A stretch of DNA of 64,000 nt from Clostridiales bacterium (GTDB lineage: Bacteria; Bacillota; Clostridia; Lachnospirales; Lachnospiraceae). Below, in pieces: positions 41,283 through 51,013 of the stretch; within the stretch, counting starts at the first letter, position 1; each line of letters begins with the position of its first letter. Both the position numbers and the translations under genes were made by a program. The notes under the pieces are model-generated. The model was not told where the DNA came from. It saw only the letters and a program-made list of their open reading frames with translations, and made no database searches. Where the stretch lies: positions 1 through 64,000 of the forward strand of contig JAMPHY010000003.1 in NCBI GenBank assembly GCA_023663185.1, in the 5' to 3' direction.

Positions 41283-41719
41283 AAGTTCTAAAAATGGAAA
41301 CAGACCAGTGCAAAACGCTGGTCTGTTAGTTTAATGCAATTTTTAAAAATATGCTATATACATCTCTTCTTGATCTTATCAAATTTTCCGCAATTTGTTT
41401 ATAATTAAATTTTATTATATGATCAATAGTCGCATATACAATCAAGGTCCCTAAACAATTAGTTGACAAATTGCCTAATACCTGAAGAAACAACTCCTTA
41501 GTTCCAATTTGACCTATATTAAATAATTCAATTTCCCCCTAATAACTATAAGTATTATTTTCCAACGTTTATATGAATTTTTCCATATGTCTGTAATTTT
41601 TTTGTTCATATTTTCGATTATTTTATTCATATCTTTCTCTCTAATCTATTCTATTTTTATACACATACCCACCATAATACCATCATAACATCGCTATTTT
41701 TCCACATCAACAATCATAC
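41283..41719. other. Gap between pyrI and the glycan locus, with a possible gene fragment
   Basis: This 437-base gap begins with the pyrBI terminator. On the minus strand from about 41538 to 41326 an open frame of about 70 codons reads 'LFNIGQIGTKELFLQ' and 'ENLIRSRRDVYSIFLKIALN', with protein-like use but no start or ribosome site; it could be the tail of a lost gene. The rest is very AT-rich, with no gene. Confidence 0.4.
41300..41326 (+). terminator. Terminator of pyrBI
   Basis: ACAGACCAG and CTGGTCTGT form a 9-bp perfect stem with a 9-base loop, followed by a short T-rich tail, 18 bases past the pyrI stop. Confidence 0.75.
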
Positions 41720-42718
41720 TTATTTTTCAAAACCTGATTTATCTGGGTACTTCTTCTGAAATGCCTCAAGCAGCATTTCTATTTCTTCATCTATATTCTC
41801 CTTTGTATCATTATCATTAATACATATTTCCTTATAAGTTTCATTATTTATTGCATTAATTAACAATTCTGAATTTTCTCCTAAGACAAATAATTTTTGC
41901 TTTTTCATTTTATTAGCCGGAGAAAATATTCCATTAACCAATTGCCAGTACTGTATTAACCATTGATTAACATCTTTATAGTGCCTGAACTTATGATGAC
42001 AAACATTATCCAAATACTCCCCCTCTATGTCCCAAATATTTTCAAAAGAAGATTTTAAAAATGCCACTGACATATGCGCCTGCTTAAATCCGGGATATAT
42101 TTTGGAAATCAATAAGCCAATATTTTTTATATTACTAATAATACCATATTTTAAATTAAATATATTCTTCTTTTTTAGTCCTTTAGTTGAAAAATGCCTA
42201 TTGATTATTCCCACATTATTAAAATCTTTATAACAATAATCAGAATCCACATTATAGTTCCACAAATATTCCATAACTAACATTTGCTTTGGTAATCCGG
42301 ATTTTGAGAAATAAAACTTTTTATCAATTTTAGAAATCATAAAAATATCATCATTCATATATATAAAATGTTCTGCCAAACCCTTAATCCTATGAATATT
42401 CATTTCTATTACACTAGAATTAAATGTAGGCAGGTATTCATGAGGGATAAAATCTTTATGATTTACCACGACTAATCTTGGGTTATCAATATCCAGCCAC
42501 ACAGGTAAATGCCCAAAAGTTACAAAAAATATTTTATGAAACCAGTTCATATTTTTTTCAACTGCCCTAAACCAATATCTCATTAACCCATAGTCTCTAT
42601 ACCTGCTAGGTTGATTCAAACACTGATTATCATATTTCCTTTTTTCATTCAGCCATACTATGTCATTTCCATCTACCCATGGAATAACAATGTCTATATC
42701 AAAATTATACTCCATCAT
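41720..42718 (-). CDS. Stealth-family sugar-phosphate transferase
   Basis: A 332-residue member of the Stealth family, which transfers sugar 1-phosphate to make phosphodiester-linked capsular glycans. Conserved regions: CR1 'DIDIVIPWVDGNDIVWLNEK'; CR2 'YRDYGLMRYWFRAVEKNMNW' with 'FFVTFGHLPVWLD'; CR3 'AEHFIYMNDDIFMISKI'; CR4 near 'QYWQLVNGIF'. All core regions are present. AGGAGG is 3 and 6 bases before the two adjacent ATG codons, and the second (42715) may be used. It starts right after the stop of the deacetylase gene. Very AT-rich compared with pyrI. Confidence 0.9.
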   Translation of the reverse strand: MMEYNFDIDIVIPWVDGNDIVWLNEKRKYDNQCLNQPSRYRDYGLMRYWFRAVEKNMNWFHKIFFVTFGHLPVWLDIDNPRLVVVNHKDFIPHEYLPTFNSSVIEMNIHRIKGLAEHFIYMNDDIFMISKIDKKFYFSKSGLPKQMLVMEYLWNYNVDSDYCYKDFNNVGIINRHFSTKGLKKKNIFNLKYGIISNIKNIGLLISKIYPGFKQAHMSVAFLKSSFENIWDIEGEYLDNVCHHKFRHYKDVNQWLIQYWQLVNGIFSPANKMKKQKLFVLGENSELLINAINNETYKEICINDNDTKENIDEEIEMLLEAFQKKYPDKSGFEK

Positions 42719-44104
42719 TTACCTCCTCTTATGAAATGTCCATCTGCAGCCTAAACGATAGCAGACACGCTCTATTAATGTTATTATTTTTACCCCAAAA
42801 TTGACAGACGCTTTTCCACAACTTTCTTCAAAATACTGAACAGGGAGCAATTTCAAATCTTTTTCTAATTCTTCAAATATTTCAATTTCAGATATGCCAA
42901 CTATGCCTGAGCAATCCTTTAAACAAATTTCTATAGTATCTGTTTGTATCGAATTAGCAAAGCAAAATTCTTTCCCACTAAAATCTGTAAATACTTTTCC
43001 TGTGTGGAATACACTATTTTCTTTTAATTTGATAGTTATATCTCTGATATCTCCACTCTTTATACAACCACAATATAAAACCATTTTGTTTACCCTTTTT
43101 TCACTATCAAAATGAATAAAGATTTTTCTTTCCACATCCATCTGTTCTGGAATCCACATACAGTTAGACCATACAGTATCTTTTTTTCTAACATCTTCTG
43201 TATCTACAATCTTAAAATCGTTTATGTATTTTGAATCACCAGACGAAACCCTTATATCCGCATGAAACAGTAAATTATCTGTCCGCCTAATCCAACATAT
43301 ATAATCAGCATTAATAATTCTTGCTGCGGCAACCCAGCCATGCTGTGATTTGTGTTCTTTTATCGCTTTATATAATTTATTATTCAGCAAAAACAAAGTA
43401 TTACATTCAGCCGGTACAGCAAACCTCAATCTATCATTCCACGCAAAAGCCGGATTTCGAGTTTTATTCTTATCTATAAAAGTATTTAATGTCTCTAATC
43501 TCGGAAGAATAAAATAATCATCTTCCCCTTGCCATAAACCATTATAAGCAAATTTTTTTAAAACAATCGGTTGATACCCATTTTTTTCCTTCAATATTTC
43601 TCCCAGACATTCGTCCAAAAACAAAGATGTTGCCATATGCTCTTGATGGTCATCAAGATCAACCCCAAGAATCACATCCGGACATTTCCATAATATTACA
43701 CTCTTTAAATCTTCAATATAGTTTTCTCTTCTAAATTCATGGTGAATCCCTTTTCTACAATAACAATACTCAGCATGATGTGGTAATGCATGGGTAGTCG
43801 TATCGCCTCTCTTTGACTTACAGAGTTCATTATTCTTTGTATTATAAATATTACCTCCTTCCCAACCATTTCCATATCCAAGAAAAATTATGTTACTCTC
43901 TTTTAGACCTAATACTTTTAGTGCGGCAACTGCTTCGTTCATTCTTGTCTCCGGCTGTTCATAAATAGATGCTCCTTCAGTTGTATAAACAATATATACC
44001 TCCCATTCAGATGATTGAATAAACTGATATAGTAATGAACCGCCTACAAGTAATTCATCATCCTGATGGGGTACAATTTCCATCATTATTTTTTTATCTT
44101 CCAT
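42719..44104 (-). CDS. PIG-L-family deacetylase with C-terminal beta domain
   Basis: A 461-residue protein. The N-terminal part is a PIG-L/LmbE-like zinc deacetylase: 'MMEIVPHQDDELLVGGSLLY' (H-Q-D-D), 'YIVYTTEGASIYEQPETRM' and 'VILGVDLDDHQEHMATSLFL' (H-x-x-H). Such enzymes remove acetyl from N-acetylglucosamine on glycans or glycolipids. The C-terminal half (about 250-440) resembles a sugar-binding beta sandwich ('DTVWSNCMWIPEQMDVERK'). No signal peptide, so it may act on lipid-linked precursors in the cytoplasm. AAGGG 9 bases before ATG 44104. Stop touches the Stealth gene. Confidence 0.88.
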   Translation of the reverse strand: MEDKKIMMEIVPHQDDELLVGGSLLYQFIQSSEWEVYIVYTTEGASIYEQPETRMNEAVAALKVLGLKESNIIFLGYGNGWEGGNIYNTKNNELCKSKRGDTTTHALPHHAEYCYCRKGIHHEFRRENYIEDLKSVILWKCPDVILGVDLDDHQEHMATSLFLDECLGEILKEKNGYQPIVLKKFAYNGLWQGEDDYFILPRLETLNTFIDKNKTRNPAFAWNDRLRFAVPAECNTLFLLNNKLYKAIKEHKSQHGWVAAARIINADYICWIRRTDNLLFHADIRVSSGDSKYINDFKIVDTEDVRKKDTVWSNCMWIPEQMDVERKIFIHFDSEKRVNKMVLYCGCIKSGDIRDITIKLKENSVFHTGKVFTDFSGKEFCFANSIQTDTIEICLKDCSGIVGISEIEIFEELEKDLKLLPVQYFEESCGKASVNFGVKIITLIERVCYRLGCRWTFHKRR

Positions 44105-45610
44105 TTATTTCACCCTTATTAATTCATTTATCACTTCAAAATCTTTTCTAAAGAAAATATAATTTACGCCAATTACCGCAAAACCAAAAATCGAAACAAT
44201 GATTAGTGCATATAACAGCCATTGTTCATACGAATTAACCGTGCATTTTACATTACTAGCAATAAACACCAGACCAATTCCGGCAGCTAAATTTACAATA
44301 AATTTTCTAAAAAAAATATTCACCGGTCTGAACATAATGTTATTTTTCAGATAATATACATATTGTATACATCTAAATAACATCGCTGCCAGTGTTCCTA
44401 TCGCAACACCTTCCATACCAATAATATTTACCAGACTTACCGATATTAAAATATTAATCCCTGCTTCCCAAAATGCACCGGTTTTAGTCTGCTTAAAATG
44501 TCCGGCAGCAAATATTACCATATCATATGGATTTCTTAATCCATACATAGCCTCAGCTAAAACTATTAATATTGCAAAATACGGTCTGATATAATTAACA
44601 TCATTAATTCCCGAAGTATAAATTTTAACAAATGGAACTATCAATACTATAGCGCAACTATAAAGAACTGTAGTCATAATAAAATTTAATGTTTCATATT
44701 CACTTATTACTTTCTTTAGTTTCTCCGTTTCGCCTAAGGCAATTATATTTCCCACACTGGCTTTTATCCCTGCTGTAACAGAATTCACAATCTTATACAC
44801 ATTAGAAATGATATTGTAATATACTGAATATACAGAAACTTCTAATACATTTGTGAAAATTGTCAGTACCGTTATATCTGTATTATAATGAATTATAAAT
44901 GCAATATGATGAGCAAGACCATCCCATTTTTGTTTGATTACTTCCTTATCATATGCAATTTTTAGATTAATACTATATTTCTTTTTTACATATACATTCA
45001 ATAGCACCGGACGTATTACATATACACCTGCACATATTATTTTCAACATGTGTATAGATATGCCTATTTTAATTGAAACAATAGTAATTATAAGCACTAA
45101 TACATAGGTAACACTTTGCAGCATTGCTACAATCCAACTTTTTTGATCTGCTTCAATCAAGATTTGATATGTAACTCCAAAATAATATTGTGCAAATGTA
45201 CTTACACTTAAAATTATCACCAAAGAAAAAGTAAATAAAAAACCCATTTCTTTTTCTACAATGTAAGGATAAGCTATTGCCACAAATAGTAAGTATACTA
45301 AAAATATGTAAGCTAATTTTTTAAAAAACCTATTTGCTGAAACGACAATTTTACTTAACTGAATTTTATCATTACTTGCTAATGGTTGGTAAAGAGCTGA
45401 CGTTATAACGCTTCCTACACCAGATTCTAATAATGTTATATAGTTCAAAAACTGAGTGATAGAAGATATTACACCATTTACAGCTGAACCATAACACCTT
45501 ATTATCAACGCCGGGGCAATTAATCCATAAATGACAGCAATAATTTGTTGAACCAAAAGCCAAAACATATTTTTTATCGATTTTGATTTTCTATCCGTTT
45601 GTCGCAACAT
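44105..45610 (-). CDS. Polysaccharide flippase, Wzx-like
   Basis: A 501-residue membrane protein with 12-14 hydrophobic helices of the polysaccharide export (MATE/MOP, Wzx) type. The N-terminus reads 'SIKNMFWLLVQQIIAVIYGL' and 'IIRCYGSAVNGVISSITQFL', the usual start of the family; later helices include 'YFAILIVLAEAMYGLRNPYD' and 'LLYALIIVSIFGFAVIGVNYIF' in part. It would move lipid-linked repeat units across the membrane. A ribosome site GGAAGG is about 16 bases ahead of ATG 45610, so translation may be coupled to the preceding glycosyltransferase gene. Confidence 0.9.
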   Translation of the reverse strand: MLRQTDRKSKSIKNMFWLLVQQIIAVIYGLIAPALIIRCYGSAVNGVISSITQFLNYITLLESGVGSVITSALYQPLASNDKIQLSKIVVSANRFFKKLAYIFLVYLLFVAIAYPYIVEKEMGFLFTFSLVIILSVSTFAQYYFGVTYQILIEADQKSWIVAMLQSVTYVLVLIITIVSIKIGISIHMLKIICAGVYVIRPVLLNVYVKKKYSINLKIAYDKEVIKQKWDGLAHHIAFIIHYNTDITVLTIFTNVLEVSVYSVYYNIISNVYKIVNSVTAGIKASVGNIIALGETEKLKKVISEYETLNFIMTTVLYSCAIVLIVPFVKIYTSGINDVNYIRPYFAILIVLAEAMYGLRNPYDMVIFAAGHFKQTKTGAFWEAGINILISVSLVNIIGMEGVAIGTLAAMLFRCIQYVYYLKNNIMFRPVNIFFRKFIVNLAAGIGLVFIASNVKCTVNSYEQWLLYALIIVSIFGFAVIGVNYIFFRKDFEVINELIRVK

Positions 45611-45614
45611 ATTT

Positions 45615-46583
45615 CTATTTAAGCAACCTTCCTTTTATTCTATATAAAACCAAATCTTTTCGATGTTTCCTTTTCCATTCATCAATATACTCATCTATTT
45701 TAGTGTCATCCACAATAATCGAATTATCAATATTATCTCTAAACAATATATTAGTCCGCCTTATATTCTCCACTAGTTCTTCTTTAGAGGAAACTTTAAG
45801 CAAGTAATGGTTTACCGCTTGAAAATAATATCGTTTTGAAAATACATAAACTATTTCATCTTTTATTCCGTATACTTTAGCTAAATCTTTAAATGCCTTG
45901 TATATTTCAAAAGATATATAATCCATATCAGGATAAAATTTACTACAGAGTCCTTGAAAATTAATAACATGATTATAAACATATTTATCAATTAACCGTA
46001 TCTTATTGCTCTTTTCTAAATAATTAAATATGAAAATTGTATCCTCGCCATATGAAATATTTTTGCGAAAGGTCAATTTATTATCTTTGATGATATTATT
46101 ACGAAATATTTTTCCCCATGGACCGGCAAAATTCATATAATATTTATCAAAAGTTTCTAACATGCTATTTACTGCCATTGTACTATTTTCAATTTTATGC
46201 TTCTTTTTTAATTTCAATTTTGTTTCAACATACGCCCCACATACTAAGTCTATATCATCCCCCATCGCCTTTTCCATATCATATATGGCATTGGCAGGTA
46301 ATAAATCATCACTATCTACAAAACATAACAGTTCACCATTTGCCTCCATAATCCCCCTGTTTCTTGTTTCACTTACTCCCGTATTATTTTTGTAAATATA
46401 TTTTATTCTTTTATCACTCTTCATTAGTCTTTTACATATTGCTTTTGTTAAATCATTAGAACCATCATCAATTATAATTATTTCAATTTCTTTATATGTC
46501 TGATTTATTAAACTTAATATCGTAGATTCTATTGTTTTTTCTGCGTTGTATGCAGGAACTACTATTGATATTAATTTAAACAT
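45615..46583 (-). CDS. Family 2 glycosyltransferase
   Basis: A 322-residue GT-A enzyme. 'ISIVVPAYNAEKTIESTILS' begins the fold; 'IIIIDDGSNDLTKAICKRL' and 'ELLCFVDSDDLLPANAIYDM' (D-S-D-D) hold the nucleotide and metal site; 'ISYGEDTIFIFNYLEKS' has the catalytic E-D. No membrane helix. Substrate unknown. Ribosome site AGAGG 8 bases before ATG 46583. Confidence 0.92.
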   Translation of the reverse strand: MFKLISIVVPAYNAEKTIESTILSLINQTYKEIEIIIIDDGSNDLTKAICKRLMKSDKRIKYIYKNNTGVSETRNRGIMEANGELLCFVDSDDLLPANAIYDMEKAMGDDIDLVCGAYVETKLKLKKKHKIENSTMAVNSMLETFDKYYMNFAGPWGKIFRNNIIKDNKLTFRKNISYGEDTIFIFNYLEKSNKIRLIDKYVYNHVINFQGLCSKFYPDMDYISFEIYKAFKDLAKVYGIKDEIVYVFSKRYYFQAVNHYLLKVSSKEELVENIRRTNILFRDNIDNSIIVDDTKIDEYIDEWKRKHRKDLVLYRIKGRLLK

Positions 46584-46593
46584 AAATGTACCT

Positions 46594-47139
46594 CTATCTA
46601 AAATGTGGATTCCAGTTATCTTGATATTCAGTAGTCAATCTTCTTTGCCGTATAAATTTGGCAGGATTTCCCCCATATACATTGTTCGCTTCATATATCC
46701 CTTTTTTCACTACACTTCCGGCTGCTATTACTGCCTTATCATTTATCACAGTTCCGGGTAGTATAATTGCACCTGCAAAGACAGCACAATTTTTTCCTAT
46801 GCTTACTTTTTGTTCCAAATACATAAAGTCTGTTGAATCAATATCATGTGAACCAGTTATTATTTTGGAAAAGAATGCTATCGAAGTATTAGATCCTATT
46901 TCTATCCCTCCTCTTCCATCTAATAGGCATCTTTCATTAACGTATACATGGTCTCCCAATTTTATTTTCCATGGATGAATAATCTGTGTTTTCATTAAAA
47001 TCTTAGTTCCTTTACCTATTTTCATTCCAAACATCCTATAAATAACACGTCTTAGCAGCCCAATCGGAATATTACAAACAAAGTAATTTAAGAAAATGAA
47101 AATAAGTTCATCAGCCAACCCTCTAATCTTTTTAAGCAT
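46594..47139 (-). CDS. Hexapeptide-repeat acetyltransferase (LbH)
   Basis: A 181-residue left-handed beta-helix acyltransferase: 'IGKGTKILMKTQIIHPWKIK', 'LGDHVYVNERCLLDGRGG', 'IGSNTSIAFFSKIITGSHDI' (catalytic His in GSHD), 'IGKNCAVFAGAIILPGTVI' and 'VIAAGSVVKKGIYEANNVYG'. It is of the maltose/colanic acid O-acetyltransferase kind and would acetylate a sugar of the glycan. GGGAAG ahead of ATG 47139. Confidence 0.92.
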   Translation of the reverse strand: MLKKIRGLADELIFIFLNYFVCNIPIGLLRRVIYRMFGMKIGKGTKILMKTQIIHPWKIKLGDHVYVNERCLLDGRGGIEIGSNTSIAFFSKIITGSHDIDSTDFMYLEQKVSIGKNCAVFAGAIILPGTVINDKAVIAAGSVVKKGIYEANNVYGGNPAKFIRQRRLTTEYQDNWNPHFR

Positions 47140-47187
47140 ATATTTCTTCCCATCACCTTCATCAAATTTATACTTTTATTATAAATA

Positions 47188-48960
47188 TTACCTATGGTTT
47201 ATTTGAAACAGTTTATAAGTTTCGCTATCCATCACAAAGTTATATTCTTCATCCATTATAAGTTTTTGTGCAAGTTCGCTATTTATATATGTAATAATAA
47301 ATGCACCGTCCTCTATTTCATCTATCTCTTCCGGAAAAATAACATACATAGGATAATCCTTTATAAATACCTGCATACGCTGATAAAAACTACCATATTT
47401 ATATGGCTCATATATAAAATAAATTTTCTGTTGCTGCATATTTTCCACTATATAATCTGAAATATATAAGTCAGATGAAAGTTTATTATTTGTCTCGTTA
47501 ATCCGCCACAATCCTTCTTTTGCATTCAAAATAAAAGCACATAATACAATTAGGGGAATTAATATTCTTTTCAAATACACCTTCTGTAAACAAATATATA
47601 ATACAAAGCAAATTGATGTTATAATAATAAGAAAATATATTATTGAAAAGTAATTCTCATTATATTTAATCGAATATGATATTCCCGACATTCTAACCGG
47701 ATCTATCTCAATCCATTCGTTATCTACAAAATCAGTCAGCTTTTGTGATAATATCCCTGCACAGATAATAATTATATTAACTATTAATTTATTAATGATA
47801 TTTATATTATTGATCAAATAAAAAACACCCATTATTACTATTGGTAATATACAATATTCATAGTACCTGCCATAAAACATCGCTGCATAAGTTGAACCTA
47901 TACCATTTACACAACAAGCTATATACATCAGCAAAAAAACCAGGAAAAAATAGCATTTCAATATGTCTATAGCATCTGTTTTCTGAAACTTTCTTTTAAT
48001 CATCATTTTAACCTCAGATATTACATAAATGATGCCAAAAATAGCTGTTCCCACTGTAGAAACCGCAATATAAAAGAATTTTCCGATTGCGCATAAAATA
48101 TACATTTTTATGTTGCCCAAAAACCAGCCTGCCCTATCCAAAAAATAATTAATAGATAGAAGATTGCCTACTTCCCCATTATTTAATTGTGAGGCTATAT
48201 GCCCAGTATTTAATGCACTTATAAAATTTCTTTTTAAAATGTACAATAACACAAATAATAATAAAAAACTAAACATAAAGGCTATTATATTATTTTTAGA
48301 TATCCATTTCTTCCACAATGACATGAAAAAAAGAATACAGACTCCCGCAATAACTACAAGTGCCCTTGTATGAATAAAAAAAATATAGGCAGTAGTAACT
48401 CCTAATCCTAAATACCAAATTATTTTTTGTGTTTTTACCGCTTTATATAAAAAAGCAGCAATAACCAAATACCAACAATATAAAAAAACTTCACAATAAA
48501 TAAATGACGATGTATTAACAAGATATGGATAAAAACATGTAACAAAGGACACAAAAATAACTACTTTTTTTTGCTTGTCATACATTTTTGATATTAAATA
48601 AACTTGAAGCACATATATAATAACCACACATATCGAATTAACTATCATGCAGCCTCTAATCAATGATATCCCTGTTTTGCATATATAGAATAAAGGAATT
48701 AATAATAACGAATATCCATAATTGTAAAACATTGCGGAATTACTAAATACATCCTGCCAGTTAAAAGCAGAAAATTGAGACGCATTATATAAATATCCTC
48801 CTTCATCCGGCATTTGCCACATCATAGATACGAGGTTTAAAGATTTAAATAAATACAAAAACGCGATAATAACGCCTCCTGCAAATAACATTAATTTTAC
48901 GGAGATCCTATTTTCAATAAAACCTTCTCTGTGTCTTTTTGTATGCGTATTATAATTCAT
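47188..48960 (-). CDS. Large multi-membrane protein, GT-C-like
   Basis: A 590-residue integral membrane protein with about 12 helices. 'WQMPDEGGYLYNASQFSA', early and outside the membrane, fits the acidic loop of GT-C lipid-linked sugar transferases (ArnT/PMT-like). 'SAMFYNYGYSLLLIPLFYI' is nearly matched by 'NTWYSYGYGLLIYPFMKM' in the protein at 57076-58848. A soluble tail of about 100 residues follows the last helix. No function beyond membrane glycosyl or polymer handling can be claimed. AAGGA 8 bases before ATG 48960. Confidence 0.75.
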   Translation of the reverse strand: MNYNTHTKRHREGFIENRISVKLMLFAGGVIIAFLYLFKSLNLVSMMWQMPDEGGYLYNASQFSAFNWQDVFSNSAMFYNYGYSLLLIPLFYICKTGISLIRGCMIVNSICVVIIYVLQVYLISKMYDKQKKVVIFVSFVTCFYPYLVNTSSFIYCEVFLYCWYLVIAAFLYKAVKTQKIIWYLGLGVTTAYIFFIHTRALVVIAGVCILFFMSLWKKWISKNNIIAFMFSFLLLFVLLYILKRNFISALNTGHIASQLNNGEVGNLLSINYFLDRAGWFLGNIKMYILCAIGKFFYIAVSTVGTAIFGIIYVISEVKMMIKRKFQKTDAIDILKCYFFLVFLLMYIACCVNGIGSTYAAMFYGRYYEYCILPIVIMGVFYLINNINIINKLIVNIIIICAGILSQKLTDFVDNEWIEIDPVRMSGISYSIKYNENYFSIIYFLIIITSICFVLYICLQKVYLKRILIPLIVLCAFILNAKEGLWRINETNNKLSSDLYISDYIVENMQQQKIYFIYEPYKYGSFYQRMQVFIKDYPMYVIFPEEIDEIEDGAFIITYINSELAQKLIMDEEYNFVMDSETYKLFQINHR

Positions 48961-49030
48961 AAAGTAATCCTTATAATTAAAAGTATCTCAACTAGTTTTA
49001 CCATAGAAATACATTTATATTTCCAGCTGC

Positions 49031-50158
49031 CTAACAATCTTGTTCTATAACATTTTTCAAATCCGCTAAATAATTCTGAGTGCAATACTTACTCTTAAAT
49101 ATATCTCTGATATTTGAATTAAATTTTTTCATTTTATTATTAATAATATTCTCATTAATATTATTAATAAATTCATCTGCTGTATTGCATTCAAAAATGC
49201 CTTCTGTTTCATTTATATCATATCCCTCTAATGCCTCATGTGACGCAAAAATCACTTTCCCATACATAAGAGCTTCTGCTGTTTTCACCTTCATTCCTCC
49301 CCCCATAAACACAGGAATTACCACAGCATCAGCTTGAAAGTAATAATCCTTCAAATTATCTACTGTACCAATCACTTTCACATTTTCCGGTATTGATATT
49401 TTATTTCTTAACTTCTCCATATTCCTGCCAACAATATAAAGAACTGCATCAACATAACTCATTACATTCTCTATAAACCATGATAACCCTGTAATATTGT
49501 GGGCATAGTATGAACCAACATATAATAAAGAATAGGCAGCTGATTTATTATCAATGCCATCCTGTAATTGTGTTTCATCCAAGAAGTCATCAAAAGTTAT
49601 CGGTAAAATCATATCTGGGGATCTTTTATAAAACTTACTAATTAAATTAGCATCCCTACTATTTAAACAAATAATTTTATTTCCAAACTTCGCCATTTTT
49701 CTTTCATTATAGCGATTTGAAAAATATCTAAATATACATAATATACTATAACCTCTTACTTGTTCCCACGCATATTGCCGCTCAACATTGTGAAAAAAAA
49801 CAACGCTGTTTCTTCTATAAATATTACGCTTACTAATAACTTGTCCAAACGTAGAACCATCATAAAAAATCAAATCTGCATTATGTTTAAGTATACAATT
49901 GATAATCTTCCTTTCAACGCTTCTTGGAATATCTTTAAGAAAAAGATAATTAAAATATCTTTTTAATACATTATGTTTTATATTTATATATGTTACCTTT
50001 CCCTCACTGTTCTTTTCTTTTTCAGTTAAAATACATAGAAACACATTCTCTTTACCATATATTTCTGACAACATGCTATAATTTCTATATGAACATAACA
50101 GTCCACCGTCATCTTTATTATCTGAAAAATCAAACCTAGTAATAAATAATATTTTCAT
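49031..50158 (-). CDS. GT-B glycosyltransferase (family 4-like)
   Basis: A 375-residue protein beginning 'MKILFITRFDFSDNKDDGGL'. It has a C-terminal nucleotide-sugar domain with 'SLLYVGSYYAHNITGLSWFI', 'KVIGTVDNLKDYYFQADAVV' and 'VFMGGGMKVKTAEALMYGKV', the usual E-x7-E region of GT1/GT4. Start at 50158 preceded by AAGGG; a longer frame from 50185 is not used. It overlaps the end of the GT2 gene at 50136 by 23 bases. Confidence 0.88.
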   Translation of the reverse strand: MKILFITRFDFSDNKDDGGLLCSYRNYSMLSEIYGKENVFLCILTEKEKNSEGKVTYINIKHNVLKRYFNYLFLKDIPRSVERKIINCILKHNADLIFYDGSTFGQVISKRNIYRRNSVVFFHNVERQYAWEQVRGYSILCIFRYFSNRYNERKMAKFGNKIICLNSRDANLISKFYKRSPDMILPITFDDFLDETQLQDGIDNKSAAYSLLYVGSYYAHNITGLSWFIENVMSYVDAVLYIVGRNMEKLRNKISIPENVKVIGTVDNLKDYYFQADAVVIPVFMGGGMKVKTAEALMYGKVIFASHEALEGYDINETEGIFECNTADEFINNINENIINNKMKKFNSNIRDIFKSKYCTQNYLADLKNVIEQDC

Positions 50159-51002
50159 ATATACCCTTCCGCAAATTACTCTCATCTGAAATACTTACAT
50201 ATTTTTTTATATTTACTTTATAATATTTCTTCATTTTACTAAGCATTTTTTCGGGCAATATCTTTACCATTAACATTTTTATATATTGAATTGCCAATCC
50301 ATACAAAAAAACAATTTTACTACTACTTTTATATCCATGAGAAGATATCACTTTATTCTTTTCTCTATATCTAGTTACAAAATCAGTAGATGAAATGCCT
50401 GTTAACTCAAACACTGATATAATATTTTCTATCAAATAAAAATCTGTACCAGCATCATAAATATCTAAAATATTATTATAGTCAGCCGCAATTTTAAAAT
50501 TTATGTCAAAAGGAATTTTTAATAACAGTTCTTTCTTTATAAAACAACTCTGATGACAAAATGGCATTTTCTTTTTTATTAAACTAATATTTGCCTTCCA
50601 TACCATATCGTCAGACATATCACGCACTATTGCGTCTCCATACAAGACTCCTGATGAAATAAATTCCGGTTCTTTCAAAAAAACATTTTCCAAAACTTTA
50701 GAATTATAAAATGCATCCCCACTATTTATAAATATCACCCAGTTTCCAGAACAATATGAAACTGCTTGATTCATTGCATCATATATTCCTTTATCTTTCG
50801 AGCTTATTAATTTTATATTTCTCTGCGAATAAGCCTCTTTGATTTCTGATATTACATTTAAAGTTCCGTCAGTAGACATACCATCTTTTATTATGTATTC
50901 AAAGTCATTAAAAGTTTGCTGCAATACCGATTTCATGGTATGTTCAATCTTTTTATAATCATTCATCACAATAGTGACAACCGAAACTTTTATTTGTCCC
51001 AC
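50136..51002 (-). CDS. Family 2 glycosyltransferase, GTG start
   Basis: A 288-residue WcaA-like GT2: 'KVSVVTIVMNDYKKIEHTMK', 'TFNDFEYIIKDGMSTDGTLN' (the D-G-M-S-T-D-G-T segment), 'KDKGIYDAMNQAVSYCSGNW' and 'VIFINSGDAFYNSKVLENVF'. The C-terminal third is helical. The only suitable start is GTG at 51002, with GAGGTG 7 bases ahead. Substrate unknown. Confidence 0.9.
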   Translation of the reverse strand: MGQIKVSVVTIVMNDYKKIEHTMKSVLQQTFNDFEYIIKDGMSTDGTLNVISEIKEAYSQRNIKLISSKDKGIYDAMNQAVSYCSGNWVIFINSGDAFYNSKVLENVFLKEPEFISSGVLYGDAIVRDMSDDMVWKANISLIKKKMPFCHQSCFIKKELLLKIPFDINFKIAADYNNILDIYDAGTDFYLIENIISVFELTGISSTDFVTRYREKNKVISSHGYKSSSKIVFLYGLAIQYIKMLMVKILPEKMLSKMKKYYKVNIKKYVSISDESNLRKGIYENIIYY

Positions 51003-51013
51003 TTAACAACACC

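Noticed and set aside
41326-41538. 70-codon minus-strand fragment after pyrI as a gene
   Set aside because: No start codon, no ribosome site and a terminator within its 3' end. It is mentioned only as a possible remnant.
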